Part shown: positions 1-7,353 of the stretch, piece after piece
How the letters are laid out: every line of letters starts with the position of its first letter
Position numbering within the stretch: position 1 is the first letter of the stretch
Notes under the pieces: model-generated
Seen by the model: only the letters and a program-made list of their open reading frames with translations
The model's database searches: none
Told to the model about the DNA's origin: nothing
Translations under genes and position numbers: made by a program
DNA from: Streptomyces venezuelae
GTDB lineage: Bacteria > Actinomycetota > Actinomycetes > Streptomycetales > Streptomycetaceae
Assembly (NCBI RefSeq): GCF_008642335.1
Contig: NZ_CP029191.1
Coordinates: forward strand, 310,001 to 374,000
Reading direction: 5' to 3'
Length of the DNA: 64,000 nt

Positions 1-1
1 G

Positions 2-1444
2 ACCGTCGTGCTGTTCGGCGTCGGCACGGACTACATCCTGTTCCTGCTCTTCCGCTACCGGGAGGCGCTGCGCGCGGGCGAGGATCCCAAGAGCGGCATG
101 GTGCACGCCGTGGAGCGGGTCGGCGAGGCGATCACGTCGGCGGCCGGCGCGGTCATCGTCGCCTTCGCCGCGCTGACGCTGTCCTCGCTCGGCATGCTGC
201 GGTCGATGGGCCCCGCCCTGGCCATCGCCGTGTTCGTGACGCTTCTCGCCGGCCTCACCCTCGTCCCCGCGGTGGTGTCGCTCCTCGGCACGAAGGTGTT
301 CTGGCCGTCGAAGTCCTGGCAGCGCGAGCCGCACGGTACGGGGTTCGCGAAGCTCGGCGCGTCCATCGCCCGCAAGCCCGCCGTCTGGGCCCTGGTGTCC
401 GCGCTGTTCATGGGCGCCCTCGCGCTCGGTGCGCTCGGCTACAAGGCCAACTTCGACCTGGCCGGGTCCTCGCTGCCCAAGGACAAGGAGTCGATGGTCG
501 CCCTGGACGACCTCCAGAAGGGCTTCCCCGCGGGCAGCACCGACCCGACGTCCGTGTACCTCACCTCGACGGACGGCAAGCCCGTCGCGGAGCCGCGCGC
601 GGCCGCCTTCCGCAAACAGCTCGCCGACGTGCGCGGGGTGGGTGAGGTGGCGGCGCCGCGGCTGAGCCCGGACCGTACGACCGCCTCGTACTCCGTGATC
701 CTCTCGGACCCGCCCGCCTCCGACAAGGCCCTCGCGACCCTCAAGGACCGGCTGCGGCCCGCCGCCCACGAGGACGCGCCGTCCGGCACTGAGGCGCTGG
801 TCGGCGGCACCACGGCCGTGTACGTCGACATCAACAAGGCGGTCGACCGCGACTATTCGGTGGTCTTCCCGGTGGCCGCGCTCGCCATCATGGTGATCCT
901 CGGCCTGCTGCTGCGCAGCCTGGTCGCGCCCTGGTACCTGATGCTGTCCGTCGCGCTCGGCTTCGGCGCGACGCTCGGCGCGACCTCCCTGCTCTTCCAG
1001 CAGATCGGCAGCCAGCCCGGCCTGATGTTCATGCTGCCCGTGATCATGTACTTGTTCGTGGTCGCGCTCGGTACGGACTACAACATCCTCATGGTGTCGC
1101 GGCTGCGCGAGGAGGCCCGCGAGGGGCGCTCCCCGCACGACGCGGCGGGCACGGCGGTGCGCCACTCGGGGCCGACGATCGGCTCGGCCGGCGTGATCCT
1201 CGCGGGTACGTTCGCGACGCTGATGCTCGCGGGCAACTCGACGCTCTCCCAGATGGGTTTCTCGCTCTCCTTCGGCATCCTCATCGCCGCGTTCGTCATG
1301 GCGTTGATCTTCACTCCGGCGCTGACGGCGCTCATAGGACACGCGGCGTGGTGGCCCGGGCACGGGGACGAGAAGCGGAACGGGCGCGACGTGACGGACC
1401 CGTCGGACGAGCAGGCGACGAGCGGCGCGACACGGTCCGGATAG
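2..1444 (+). CDS. MMPL/RND-family transporter, 5'-truncated by window edge
   Basis: C-terminal part of an MMPL (mycobacterial membrane protein large) type RND permease, which exports lipids or small molecules using the proton gradient. The frame is open to the first base, so the real start lies upstream. The visible part begins at the GVGTDY motif of the first RND repeat's fourth membrane helix. An extracytoplasmic domain follows, then the second repeat with VALGTDYNILMVSRLREEAREG; the Asp-Tyr pairs in both repeats are the family's proton-relay residues. About 250 N-terminal residues are probably missing. The C-terminus is a charged tail of about 25 residues. It converges on the MFS gene at 1463 with 18 bp between them. 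The substrate cannot be told. Confidence 0.9.
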   Translation, partial: TVVLFGVGTDYILFLLFRYREALRAGEDPKSGMVHAVERVGEAITSAAGAVIVAFAALTLSSLGMLRSMGPALAIAVFVTLLAGLTLVPAVVSLLGTKVFWPSKSWQREPHGTGFAKLGASIARKPAVWALVSALFMGALALGALGYKANFDLAGSSLPKDKESMVALDDLQKGFPAGSTDPTSVYLTSTDGKPVAEPRAAAFRKQLADVRGVGEVAAPRLSPDRTTASYSVILSDPPASDKALATLKDRLRPAAHEDAPSGTEALVGGTTAVYVDINKAVDRDYSVVFPVAALAIMVILGLLLRSLVAPWYLMLSVALGFGATLGATSLLFQQIGSQPGLMFMLPVIMYLFVVALGTDYNILMVSRLREEAREGRSPHDAAGTAVRHSGPTIGSAGVILAGTFATLMLAGNSTLSQMGFSLSFGILIAAFVMALIFTPALTALIGHAAWWPGHGDEKRNGRDVTDPSDEQATSGATRSG

Positions 1445-1462
1445 GTGCTCGGGTCCCCCGCG

Positions 1463-2758
1463 TCAGGCGGTCTCCGTCGCCGACTCGGGCGTGCCTGACG
1501 CCGCCGCCGTACGGGACGACGCCTCCGGCGGCTCCGCCCGGACGATCCCCGTCAGTGTCCCGCTCAGCGCCACGCACACCACGCCCGCGCCGACGGCCAG
1601 GCACACCTTGGCCACCCCGAACCCGGCCGCCGCCGCGGTGACGGCGGCGGCTCCGAGCGGGCCGAGCGAGTAGTGCGTGGTCCAGAACGCGGCGGTGACC
1701 CGCCCGAGCAGATGACCCGGCGTCACCTCCTGCCGCAGCGACATGGAGCAGATCCCGGCGACGCCGGTGGCCAGCAGCATGGTCGCCGAGAGCGCACCCA
1801 TCACCGGCACGCTCCCGGTCAGTCCGAGGCAGCCGACGGCGATGCCGGCGAGCGTGACGGCGCCGATCCAACTCACCCCGAAGCCGAGGCCCTTGCGCAA
1901 CCGGGCGACCAGGAAGGAGGCGACGAACGTACCGATCGTGCCCGCGCTCAGCACGTAGCCCACCGTGCCGTCGCCGTGGCCGAGGTCTTCCTTGATCCGG
2001 AAGATGATGACGTCGGTCATGCCGTGCGTGAGGAAGATGAACAGGGACAGCAGCACGGTCAGCGGGCGCAGCACGGGGTGCTTCCACAGGAAGCGGAAGC
2101 CGGCGAGGAACTCGCCGCGGACACCCGCGCGTTCGCCGCGCTCGCTCTCCTTCTCCTCGGCGGGGCGTGGGGTCGGCCGCAGCCTGACGAGGAGGAGTCC
2201 GGCGGCCGACACGGCGAACGTCGCGGCGTCGATCCCAATCGCGGCCACGGGCCCGAACGCCGCCGCGACGAGGCCCGCGAGGGTGGGCCCGCCGACCGTC
2301 GCCACGGCGTAGGAGCCGTACAGGTGGGCGTTGGCCCGGATGATCTGGCCGGGCTCGACGATGGCGGGCACCACGGTCACGTACGTCACCTGGAAGAGCA
2401 TCGCGAAGCCGCCGGTGAGCGGAACGACCGTGTAGATGAGCCACATCGGGGTCGCGAACACCCAGACCAGCGGGATCAGCGCGTACAGCAGACAGCGCGC
2501 CACGTCGGCGAGCATGAGGAGCCTGCGCCGGTCGAACCGGTCGGCGATCACACCGGCGAAGAGTCCGGTGACGATCGACGCGACGCCCGTCAGGCCGGTG
2601 ACGAGGCCCATCTGGACGACCGAGCCGGTGCTGTGCAGCACGAGCAGCGGAATGGCCACGAAGGAGAACGAGTCGCCGAGCGCGGAGAGCGTCTGGATGA
2701 CGAGGAAGACGCGGTAGTCGCGATTGCCCCACAGCGAGGTGGCCACTGTCTCCCCCAT
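1463..2758 (-). CDS. MFS transporter (MFS_3/EntS-like)
   Basis: A 431-residue major facilitator with about 12 hydrophobic segments. It starts with the LWGNRDYRVFLVIQTLSALGDSFS pattern typical of MFS_3 proteins (EntS-like and macrolide-efflux-like exporters). The cytoplasmic loop motif between helices 2 and 3 reads ADRFDRRRLLMLADV. The middle loop (about residues 195-215) is highly charged. Family knowledge suggests export of a small molecule, substrate unknown. The ATG is preceded by a weak purine tract. A perfect 14-bp palindrome lies 36 bp upstream, over the likely -35 region, suggesting repressor control. Confidence 0.88.
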   Translation of the reverse strand: MGETVATSLWGNRDYRVFLVIQTLSALGDSFSFVAIPLLVLHSTGSVVQMGLVTGLTGVASIVTGLFAGVIADRFDRRRLLMLADVARCLLYALIPLVWVFATPMWLIYTVVPLTGGFAMLFQVTYVTVVPAIVEPGQIIRANAHLYGSYAVATVGGPTLAGLVAAAFGPVAAIGIDAATFAVSAAGLLLVRLRPTPRPAEEKESERGERAGVRGEFLAGFRFLWKHPVLRPLTVLLSLFIFLTHGMTDVIIFRIKEDLGHGDGTVGYVLSAGTIGTFVASFLVARLRKGLGFGVSWIGAVTLAGIAVGCLGLTGSVPVMGALSATMLLATGVAGICSMSLRQEVTPGHLLGRVTAAFWTTHYSLGPLGAAAVTAAAAGFGVAKVCLAVGAGVVCVALSGTLTGIVRAEPPEASSRTAAASGTPESATETA

Positions 2759-3179
2759 TCCCGGTCCAGGGGGTGAACGTTAGCGCGAGTTGCCTTTTCG
2801 TGAAAAGTGTGAGCACAGCACCCACTCCCGCGGGGCCTCTCATTGCTCACAGCCGAAGCGAAAATGCAAGTGGAATCCATAAAGCCGTCAAAAGTCGGTG
2901 GCCTAGGAAAGCGAGCGAAAAGTCAAGTCGCCGGACAGGTCTGCTGAGTTTTGTTTTTCACGGCCCCGACCAGCGGTTTTGAGGTGTTAGTGTTTTTACT
3001 CGTCCCGAGCCGGCCCGCATTTGCACCGGCGCACCGCTCGGATTGCGCTGCGGCGCACCGCCCCTTCGCGGCGGCCGCCGTCGCCCCTCACACCGGAATG
3101 GAAGATGGCCTTCCAGGTCTGATTCCCGTTCCGGCGGAATGTGCCCGCGTCATCCACGTACCTGCCCTGGAGCTCTTTC
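2759..3179. promoter_or_regulatory. Divergent promoter region between two MFS genes
   Basis: A gene-free, relatively A/T-rich stretch of 421 bp between divergent MFS genes. It holds a perfect 14-bp palindrome (CTTTTC GT GAAAAG, 2794-2807). It also holds a spaced inverted repeat, TGTGAGC at 2808-2814 and GCTCACA at 2845-2851. On the minus strand a TAACGT hexamer sits just downstream of the palindrome and could be the -10 of the leftward MFS gene. No regulator gene is adjacent, so the binding protein is unknown. Nothing coding is seen. Confidence 0.5.
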
Positions 3180-4709
3180 ATGTCTGCTGACAGCACGGCT
3201 GTCACCACACCATCGCCCGCGGACACCACCGCGCCGCCCGGCGGCGGCCGGCACCTCGGCCTGGCCCTGTTCGTCATCGCCGCGGCCCAGCTCATGGTGG
3301 TGCTCGACGGCACCATCACCAACATCGCGCTGCCCAGCATCCAGACCGCGCTCGACGTGTCCGACGCGAACCTGGCCTGGATCGTCAACTCCTACGCGCT
3401 GGCCTTCGGCGGTCTTCTGCTGCTCGGCGGCCGGGCCGGCGACCTCTTCGGCCGCAGGCTGATGTTCCAGGTGGGCATCGCCGTATTCACGCTGGCCTCG
3501 CTGCTCGGCGGGCTCGCCCCGAACGAGGGCCTGCTCATCGGTGCGCGCGTCCTGCAAGGTGTCGGTGCGGCCGTCGCCGCGCCCAGCGCGCTCTCCCTGA
3601 TCGCCACGACGTTCCCCGAGGGCAAGCCGCGCAACAAGGCGATGGGCGTCTACGCCGCCATGGCGGGCATCGGCGCCACCGTGGGTCTGCTGCTCGGCGG
3701 TGTCCTCACCGACGCCCTGGACTGGCGGTGGGTGTTCTTCGTGAACATCCCGATCGGTCTGGCCGTGCTCGCCGGGACGAAGACGCTCGTCGAGGCGGAG
3801 CGCCACCCGGGCAGGCTCGACCTGCCGGGCACCGTCACCGGTACGGGCGGACTGATCGCCCTGGTCTACGGCATCACGCGCGGCGGCGAGCACGGCTGGA
3901 CCGACGGCCTGACCCTGTCCTGCTTCGGCGTCGCCGCGGTGCTGCTCGCCGCCTTCCTCGTCATCCAGAACCGCACCGCGAACCCGATGATGCCGCTGCG
4001 CCTCTTCAAGGACCGCAACCGGTCCGGGTCCTTCGCCACGATGCTGTTCATCGGCGCCGGGATGATCGCCACCTTCTACTTCCTCACCCTCTACATGCAG
4101 CTGATCCTCGGCTACAGCGCGGTGAAGACGGGCTTCGCCAACCTGCCGTTCAGCCTGGGCATGGGGGTCGCCGCCGCGGTCAGCGCCAAGCTGGTGACGC
4201 GTCTCGCGCCGCGCGCCATCGCCGGGCCCGGTCTGCTCGTGGCGGCGGGCGGCATGTTCTGGTTCGCCACGCTGACCCCGGACTCGTCGTACACCGGGCA
4301 CCTGATGCCCGCGATGTTCGTCACCGCCCTCGGTCTCGGGATGGGCTTCGTCCCGATGACGCTGGGCGCGGTCAGCGGCGTCGAGCACCAGGACACGGGC
4401 ATCGCCTCCGCGCTCCTGAACACCGCCCAGCAGATCGGCGGCGCCCTGGGCCTCGCCGTCCTCGCGACCGTCTCCACCTCGGCGGCCGACGACCGGCTGC
4501 CCGACGCGGCCGCCTCGCTCTACCGGGGCCTGGCCACGAAGGACCACGGCCTGGTGGCCAGGGCGGCCGACGCCCTGACCCACGGCTACACGCTGGCGTT
4601 CGTCGGCGCGGGAATCATGTTCCTCGCCGGTCTCGCCGTCACCGCTCTCGCCATCAACGCCCGTAAGCAGGAGACGGCGGAGGGCACGGCACCGGTCCAC
4701 ATGGGCTGA
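3180..4709 (+). CDS. MFS drug exporter, DHA2 (14-TM) family
   Basis: A 509-residue DHA2-type drug:H+ antiporter. Helix 1 contains LMVVLDGTITNIALPSI, the motif around the first-helix Asp typical of EmrB/QacA-like exporters. The A-loop reads GRAGDLFGRRLMFQVG, and motif C (GIGATVGLLLGGVLTD) in helix 5 marks antiporters. I chose the ATG at 3180 because GGAG at 3169-3172 is well spaced, giving MSADSTAV...; an upstream GTG at 3141 is possible but adds residues the family lacks. The C-terminal half has a further six or so helices. Substrate unknown. A sigma-gene remnant follows after about 40 bp. Confidence 0.9.
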   Translation: MSADSTAVTTPSPADTTAPPGGGRHLGLALFVIAAAQLMVVLDGTITNIALPSIQTALDVSDANLAWIVNSYALAFGGLLLLGGRAGDLFGRRLMFQVGIAVFTLASLLGGLAPNEGLLIGARVLQGVGAAVAAPSALSLIATTFPEGKPRNKAMGVYAAMAGIGATVGLLLGGVLTDALDWRWVFFVNIPIGLAVLAGTKTLVEAERHPGRLDLPGTVTGTGGLIALVYGITRGGEHGWTDGLTLSCFGVAAVLLAAFLVIQNRTANPMMPLRLFKDRNRSGSFATMLFIGAGMIATFYFLTLYMQLILGYSAVKTGFANLPFSLGMGVAAAVSAKLVTRLAPRAIAGPGLLVAAGGMFWFATLTPDSSYTGHLMPAMFVTALGLGMGFVPMTLGAVSGVEHQDTGIASALLNTAQQIGGALGLAVLATVSTSAADDRLPDAAASLYRGLATKDHGLVARAADALTHGYTLAFVGAGIMFLAGLAVTALAINARKQETAEGTAPVHMG

Positions 4710-4751
4710 GCCGTAAAGCCTTCTCCACACGGTGAGACGGACGAGCGCGCC

Positions 4752-5009
4752 GTGAGACCCACGGCCGGGACCGAGGACCTGCTGCGCCTGCACGCGCCAC
4801 AGGTCCTCGGCGCGCTCATCCGCCGGGACGGACACTTCGGCGCCGCCGAGGACGCCGTACAGGAAGCGCTCCTCGCGGCGCCTCATGGACCGACTGCCGC
4901 GCCGACGAGGCACGGCGGCGTGAGGCCGCGAGGCCTACCAGTCGGCGGCCCGGGGCAAGCTCAGCCGCCCCGAGGCCCACTACGTTCAGACGCGCGCCGC
5001 CAGACCGGC
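4752..5009 (+). pseudogene. ECF sigma factor remnant (internal deletion plus frameshift)
   Basis: The first 43 codons (from GTG 4752) encode a clear N-terminus of an ECF42-like sigma factor: EDLLRLHAPQVLGALIRR, then GHFGAAEDAVQEALLAA, which is sigma region 2.1-2.2. The sequence then jumps to what looks like the C-terminal end of the same family: ADEARRREAA in another frame and AYQSAARGKLSRPEAHYVQ in a third. Regions 2.3 to 4 and most of the TPR-like tail are absent. I read this as a large internal deletion with at least one frameshift. The remnant runs into the end of the LysR gene. Family assignment rests on recognition of both ends and needs a search. Confidence 0.6.
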
Positions 5010-5918
5010 CCCCTGAACCGGCACCTGCCCGGACGGCGCGCAGTGCCCGGCGACGGTGTCCGCGAAGGCGCGGGCCAGCGGGCTCAGCGCGTCCCAGCGG
5101 CGCACCGCCCACCCCACCGGCAACGGCGGCAGTTCAGGCACCGGCACGAGACGGAGCCCCGGGGGCCCGCACTCGCGCCAGCCCGGCAGCAGCGGCACCA
5201 CGGCCTGGCCGAGCCCCAGCTCCGCGAGGAGGACGGCGGTGTCCCAGTCGGCGACGCTGGTGACCGTCCGCAGCACCACATCCAGTTCGCCGAGGCGCGC
5301 GTCGAGCCGAGCACGGGACGTCGACCCCACCGGCGGCGCGATGAGCTGCCCCGCGGCCAGTTCGGCGGGCTCGACGCGCGGCCGCCCGGCCAGCGGGTCG
5401 TCGGCGCGGACGGCGAGGACCCAGGGCAGTTCCATGACGGGCCGCTGCTCGATGCCGCGCACGGGCTCGCCGACGGTGATCCACGCGAGGTCGAGGTCGT
5501 CGGCGGCGAGGGCCTCGAAGCAGCTGCGGCTCGAGCTCATGGTCCGGAACTCCAGGCCGACGCGCGGGTAGCGGTCCCGGAAGCCGACGACGGCCTCGGC
5601 CATGAAGTGCCGTACGGAGGTGGCCCCGGTGGTGATCCGCACCGTGCCGCCCTCGCCGCGCACCTGCTCCTTGAGGCGGCGCACGGCGAGGTCGATGCCG
5701 CCGATTCCGTCCGAGGCGGCGGCTCGCAGGATCCGCCCGGCCGAGGTGGGCACGACGCCCCGCGCCTGCCGCTCCAGAAGGCTTACGCCGAGCTCCCGTT
5801 CCAGGCGTTTGACGTGCTGGCTCACGGCGGACTGCGTACAGGACAGCTCACGGGCGACGGCGCTGAGGCTGCCCGCGCGGCACACGGCGATGAAGATCCG
5901 AAGGTCGTCGAGGGTCAC
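4986..5918 (-). CDS. LysR-family transcriptional regulator
   Basis: A 310-residue LysR regulator. The N-terminal winged helix-turn-helix reads DLRIFIAVCRAGSLSAVARELSCTQSAVSQHVKRLE, the standard LysR pattern, followed by a two-lobed periplasmic-binding-like effector domain from about residue 90. GTG 5918 gives the family's usual N-terminus (VTLDDLRIF); an in-frame start at 5990 adds 24 atypical residues. No strong Shine-Dalgarno precedes 5918. It is divergent from the TSUP permease at 6074, and LysR proteins usually control the divergent gene, so it probably regulates that exporter. The effector is unknown. Confidence 0.87.
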   Translation of the reverse strand: MTLDDLRIFIAVCRAGSLSAVARELSCTQSAVSQHVKRLERELGVSLLERQARGVVPTSAGRILRAAASDGIGGIDLAVRRLKEQVRGEGGTVRITTGATSVRHFMAEAVVGFRDRYPRVGLEFRTMSSSRSCFEALAADDLDLAWITVGEPVRGIEQRPVMELPWVLAVRADDPLAGRPRVEPAELAAGQLIAPPVGSTSRARLDARLGELDVVLRTVTSVADWDTAVLLAELGLGQAVVPLLPGWRECGPPGLRLVPVPELPPLPVGWAVRRWDALSPLARAFADTVAGHCAPSGQVPVQGAGLAARV

Positions 5919-5952
5919 AGCGGATGAAGTTATCTCTCGGGGGGATGCAAGG

Positions 5953-5993
5953 AAACCCGAGGATTGACTGGGGTTTTGGCCGTGCACCAAGAT
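5953..5993 (+). promoter_or_regulatory. Putative promoter/LysR site for TSUP gene
   Basis: TTGACT (5964-5969) and CAAGAT (5988-5993) are 18 bp apart and can act as -35 and -10 for the rightward TSUP gene. An inverted repeat, AAACCC (5953-5958) and GGGTTT (5971-5976), brackets the -35 box and is a candidate LysR contact. This is read from sequence only. Confidence 0.4.
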
Positions 5994-6073
5994 CGGCGAA
6001 GGCCCGGGCGGCGACCCGGCGACGGGCGTCGACCCGGGGCCGGCAACATCAGGAACACAGGAAAAGGTGACGC

Positions 6074-6829
6074 GTGGAAGCGCTCGAAATGGTGGCCGTG
6101 GGTGCCGCCGGTGTCGCGGCCGGCGGGCTCAACGCGGTGGTCGGGTCCGGCACCCTCATCACCTTCCCCACCCTGCTGGCCTTCGGCTTCCCGCCGGTGC
6201 TCGCCAACGTGTCGAACAACCTCGGCCTGGTGCCGGGCACCCTGAGCGCCGCGTACGGCTACCGCCGGGAGATGAAGGGCCAGTTCAGGCGTCTCGTGCG
6301 GTTCGGGACGGCCTCGCTGATCGGCGGTCTGATCGGCGCGCTGCTCCTGCTGAAGCTCCCCGACGACGCCTTCCAGGCGGTGGTCCCCGTACTCATCCTG
6401 AGCGCCTGCCTCCTGGTGCTGCTGCAGCCGTGGCTGACGCGCAGGCTCCGGAACCGCGAGGGAAGCGGCAGGGCGGACGGCGGCATCCCGATGTGGTGCG
6501 GGGTCCTCGCCACCGGCGTCTACGGCGGCTACTTCGGGGCGGCACAGGGCGTGCTGCTCATGGCCCTGTTCGGCACGTTCCTCCTGGACGACCTGCAGCG
6601 GCTGAACGCCGCGAAGAACGTGCTCGCGTCGATCGTCAACGGCGTCGCCGCCGTCGTCTTCATCGTGGTCGCGGACATCGACTGGACGGCGGCCGGTCTG
6701 ATCGCCGCCGGTTCCACGGTGGGCGGCCTCGTGGGCGCGCGCTACGGCCGACGGCTCCCGCCGCTGGCGATGCGCACCTTCATCGTGGTCGTGGGGACCA
6801 CGGCTTCGATCATCATGCTGATCCAGTGA
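6074..6829 (+). CDS. TSUP-family permease (TauE/SafE sulfite exporter-like)
   Basis: A 251-residue membrane protein with about eight hydrophobic segments. The N-terminus contains AAGGLNAVVGSGTLITFPTLLAFGFPPVLANVSN, the TauE/SafE glycine-rich motif, and it recurs in the second half as GVYGGYFGAAQGVLL, the internal repeat typical of the family. TSUP proteins move sulfite, sulfoacetate or other organic anions. The GTG start is preceded by AAAAGG at good spacing. It is divergent from a LysR gene. The last codons and stop lie inside a perfect 23-bp tandem duplication. Confidence 0.88.
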   Translation: MEALEMVAVGAAGVAAGGLNAVVGSGTLITFPTLLAFGFPPVLANVSNNLGLVPGTLSAAYGYRREMKGQFRRLVRFGTASLIGGLIGALLLLKLPDDAFQAVVPVLILSACLLVLLQPWLTRRLRNREGSGRADGGIPMWCGVLATGVYGGYFGAAQGVLLMALFGTFLLDDLQRLNAAKNVLASIVNGVAAVVFIVVADIDWTAAGLIAAGSTVGGLVGARYGRRLPPLAMRTFIVVVGTTASIIMLIQ

Positions 6830-6856
6830 CCTCCATCATGCTGATCCAGTGACCTC
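6811..6856 (+). repeat. Perfect 23-bp tandem duplication at the TSUP stop codon
   Basis: The 23 bp at 6811-6833 are repeated exactly at 6834-6856. The first copy holds the last codons and the stop (TGA 6827-6829) of the TSUP gene, so the second copy is untranslated. It looks like a recent slippage duplication without effect on the protein. Confidence 0.9.
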
Positions 6857-7049
6857 GGAACACCAGCGCATGGTTTATCGTTGAACATGATGTGGCTCCG
6901 ACCGCGATTCCCCCGTCCGGTCGGGGCCACATCCCTTTCACGCCACTTCACGTCGGCTCCATGTGGGCGTCTTCCCCGGTTTTCACGCCTTCGAGGGCGA
7001 ATATGACAAGCGCAGCGCGTCACACACGCCCGGGCGGCATCATGCGTCC

Positions 7050-7334
7050 ATGGACGGTGCCAAGCCTGTGCAGGTCTTGTTCACGCCCGACGAGTACGCC
7101 GCGATCCTGCGTCACGCGGACCGCCTCGGGGTGCCGGTGGCCGAGTTCATCCGCCGCGCCGTGACCGTCCGGGCCGAGGAGCCGCCCGGACCCTGCCAGA
7201 CGTCCGACAGCCGGCGCGGGGCTTCCGTACCACCCGTCCAGCGGGGCCTCGGCCCGGACGGCACACCGGCGCTCCGCCGGTTCCTCGACACCCTCGCCGC
7301 CTCGGCGGACCCCGAGGACCAGCAGGGACGGTGA
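7050..7334 (+). CDS. Small hypothetical protein with RHH-like segment
   Basis: A predicted 94-residue protein from ATG 7050. Residues 5-35 (KPVQVLFTPDEYAAILRHAD and following) have the beta-strand plus two-helix spacing of a ribbon-helix-helix or CopG-like DNA-binding unit. The rest is Pro/Gly-rich and probably disordered. A longer start at 6963 adds low-complexity residues. There is no strong Shine-Dalgarno. It converges on asnB with 19 bp between. No partner toxin or nuclease is adjacent. Function unknown; the RHH idea is an inference from spacing only. Confidence 0.5.
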   Translation: MDGAKPVQVLFTPDEYAAILRHADRLGVPVAEFIRRAVTVRAEEPPGPCQTSDSRRGASVPPVQRGLGPDGTPALRRFLDTLAASADPEDQQGR

Positions 7335-7353
7335 CCGGGGAGGGACGCGCGGG

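Noticed and set aside
4752..5927. Long plus-strand open frame of 391 codons
   Set aside because: Only the first ~43 codons look like a sigma factor; the rest is antisense to the LysR gene and low-complexity, so I called a short pseudogene instead.
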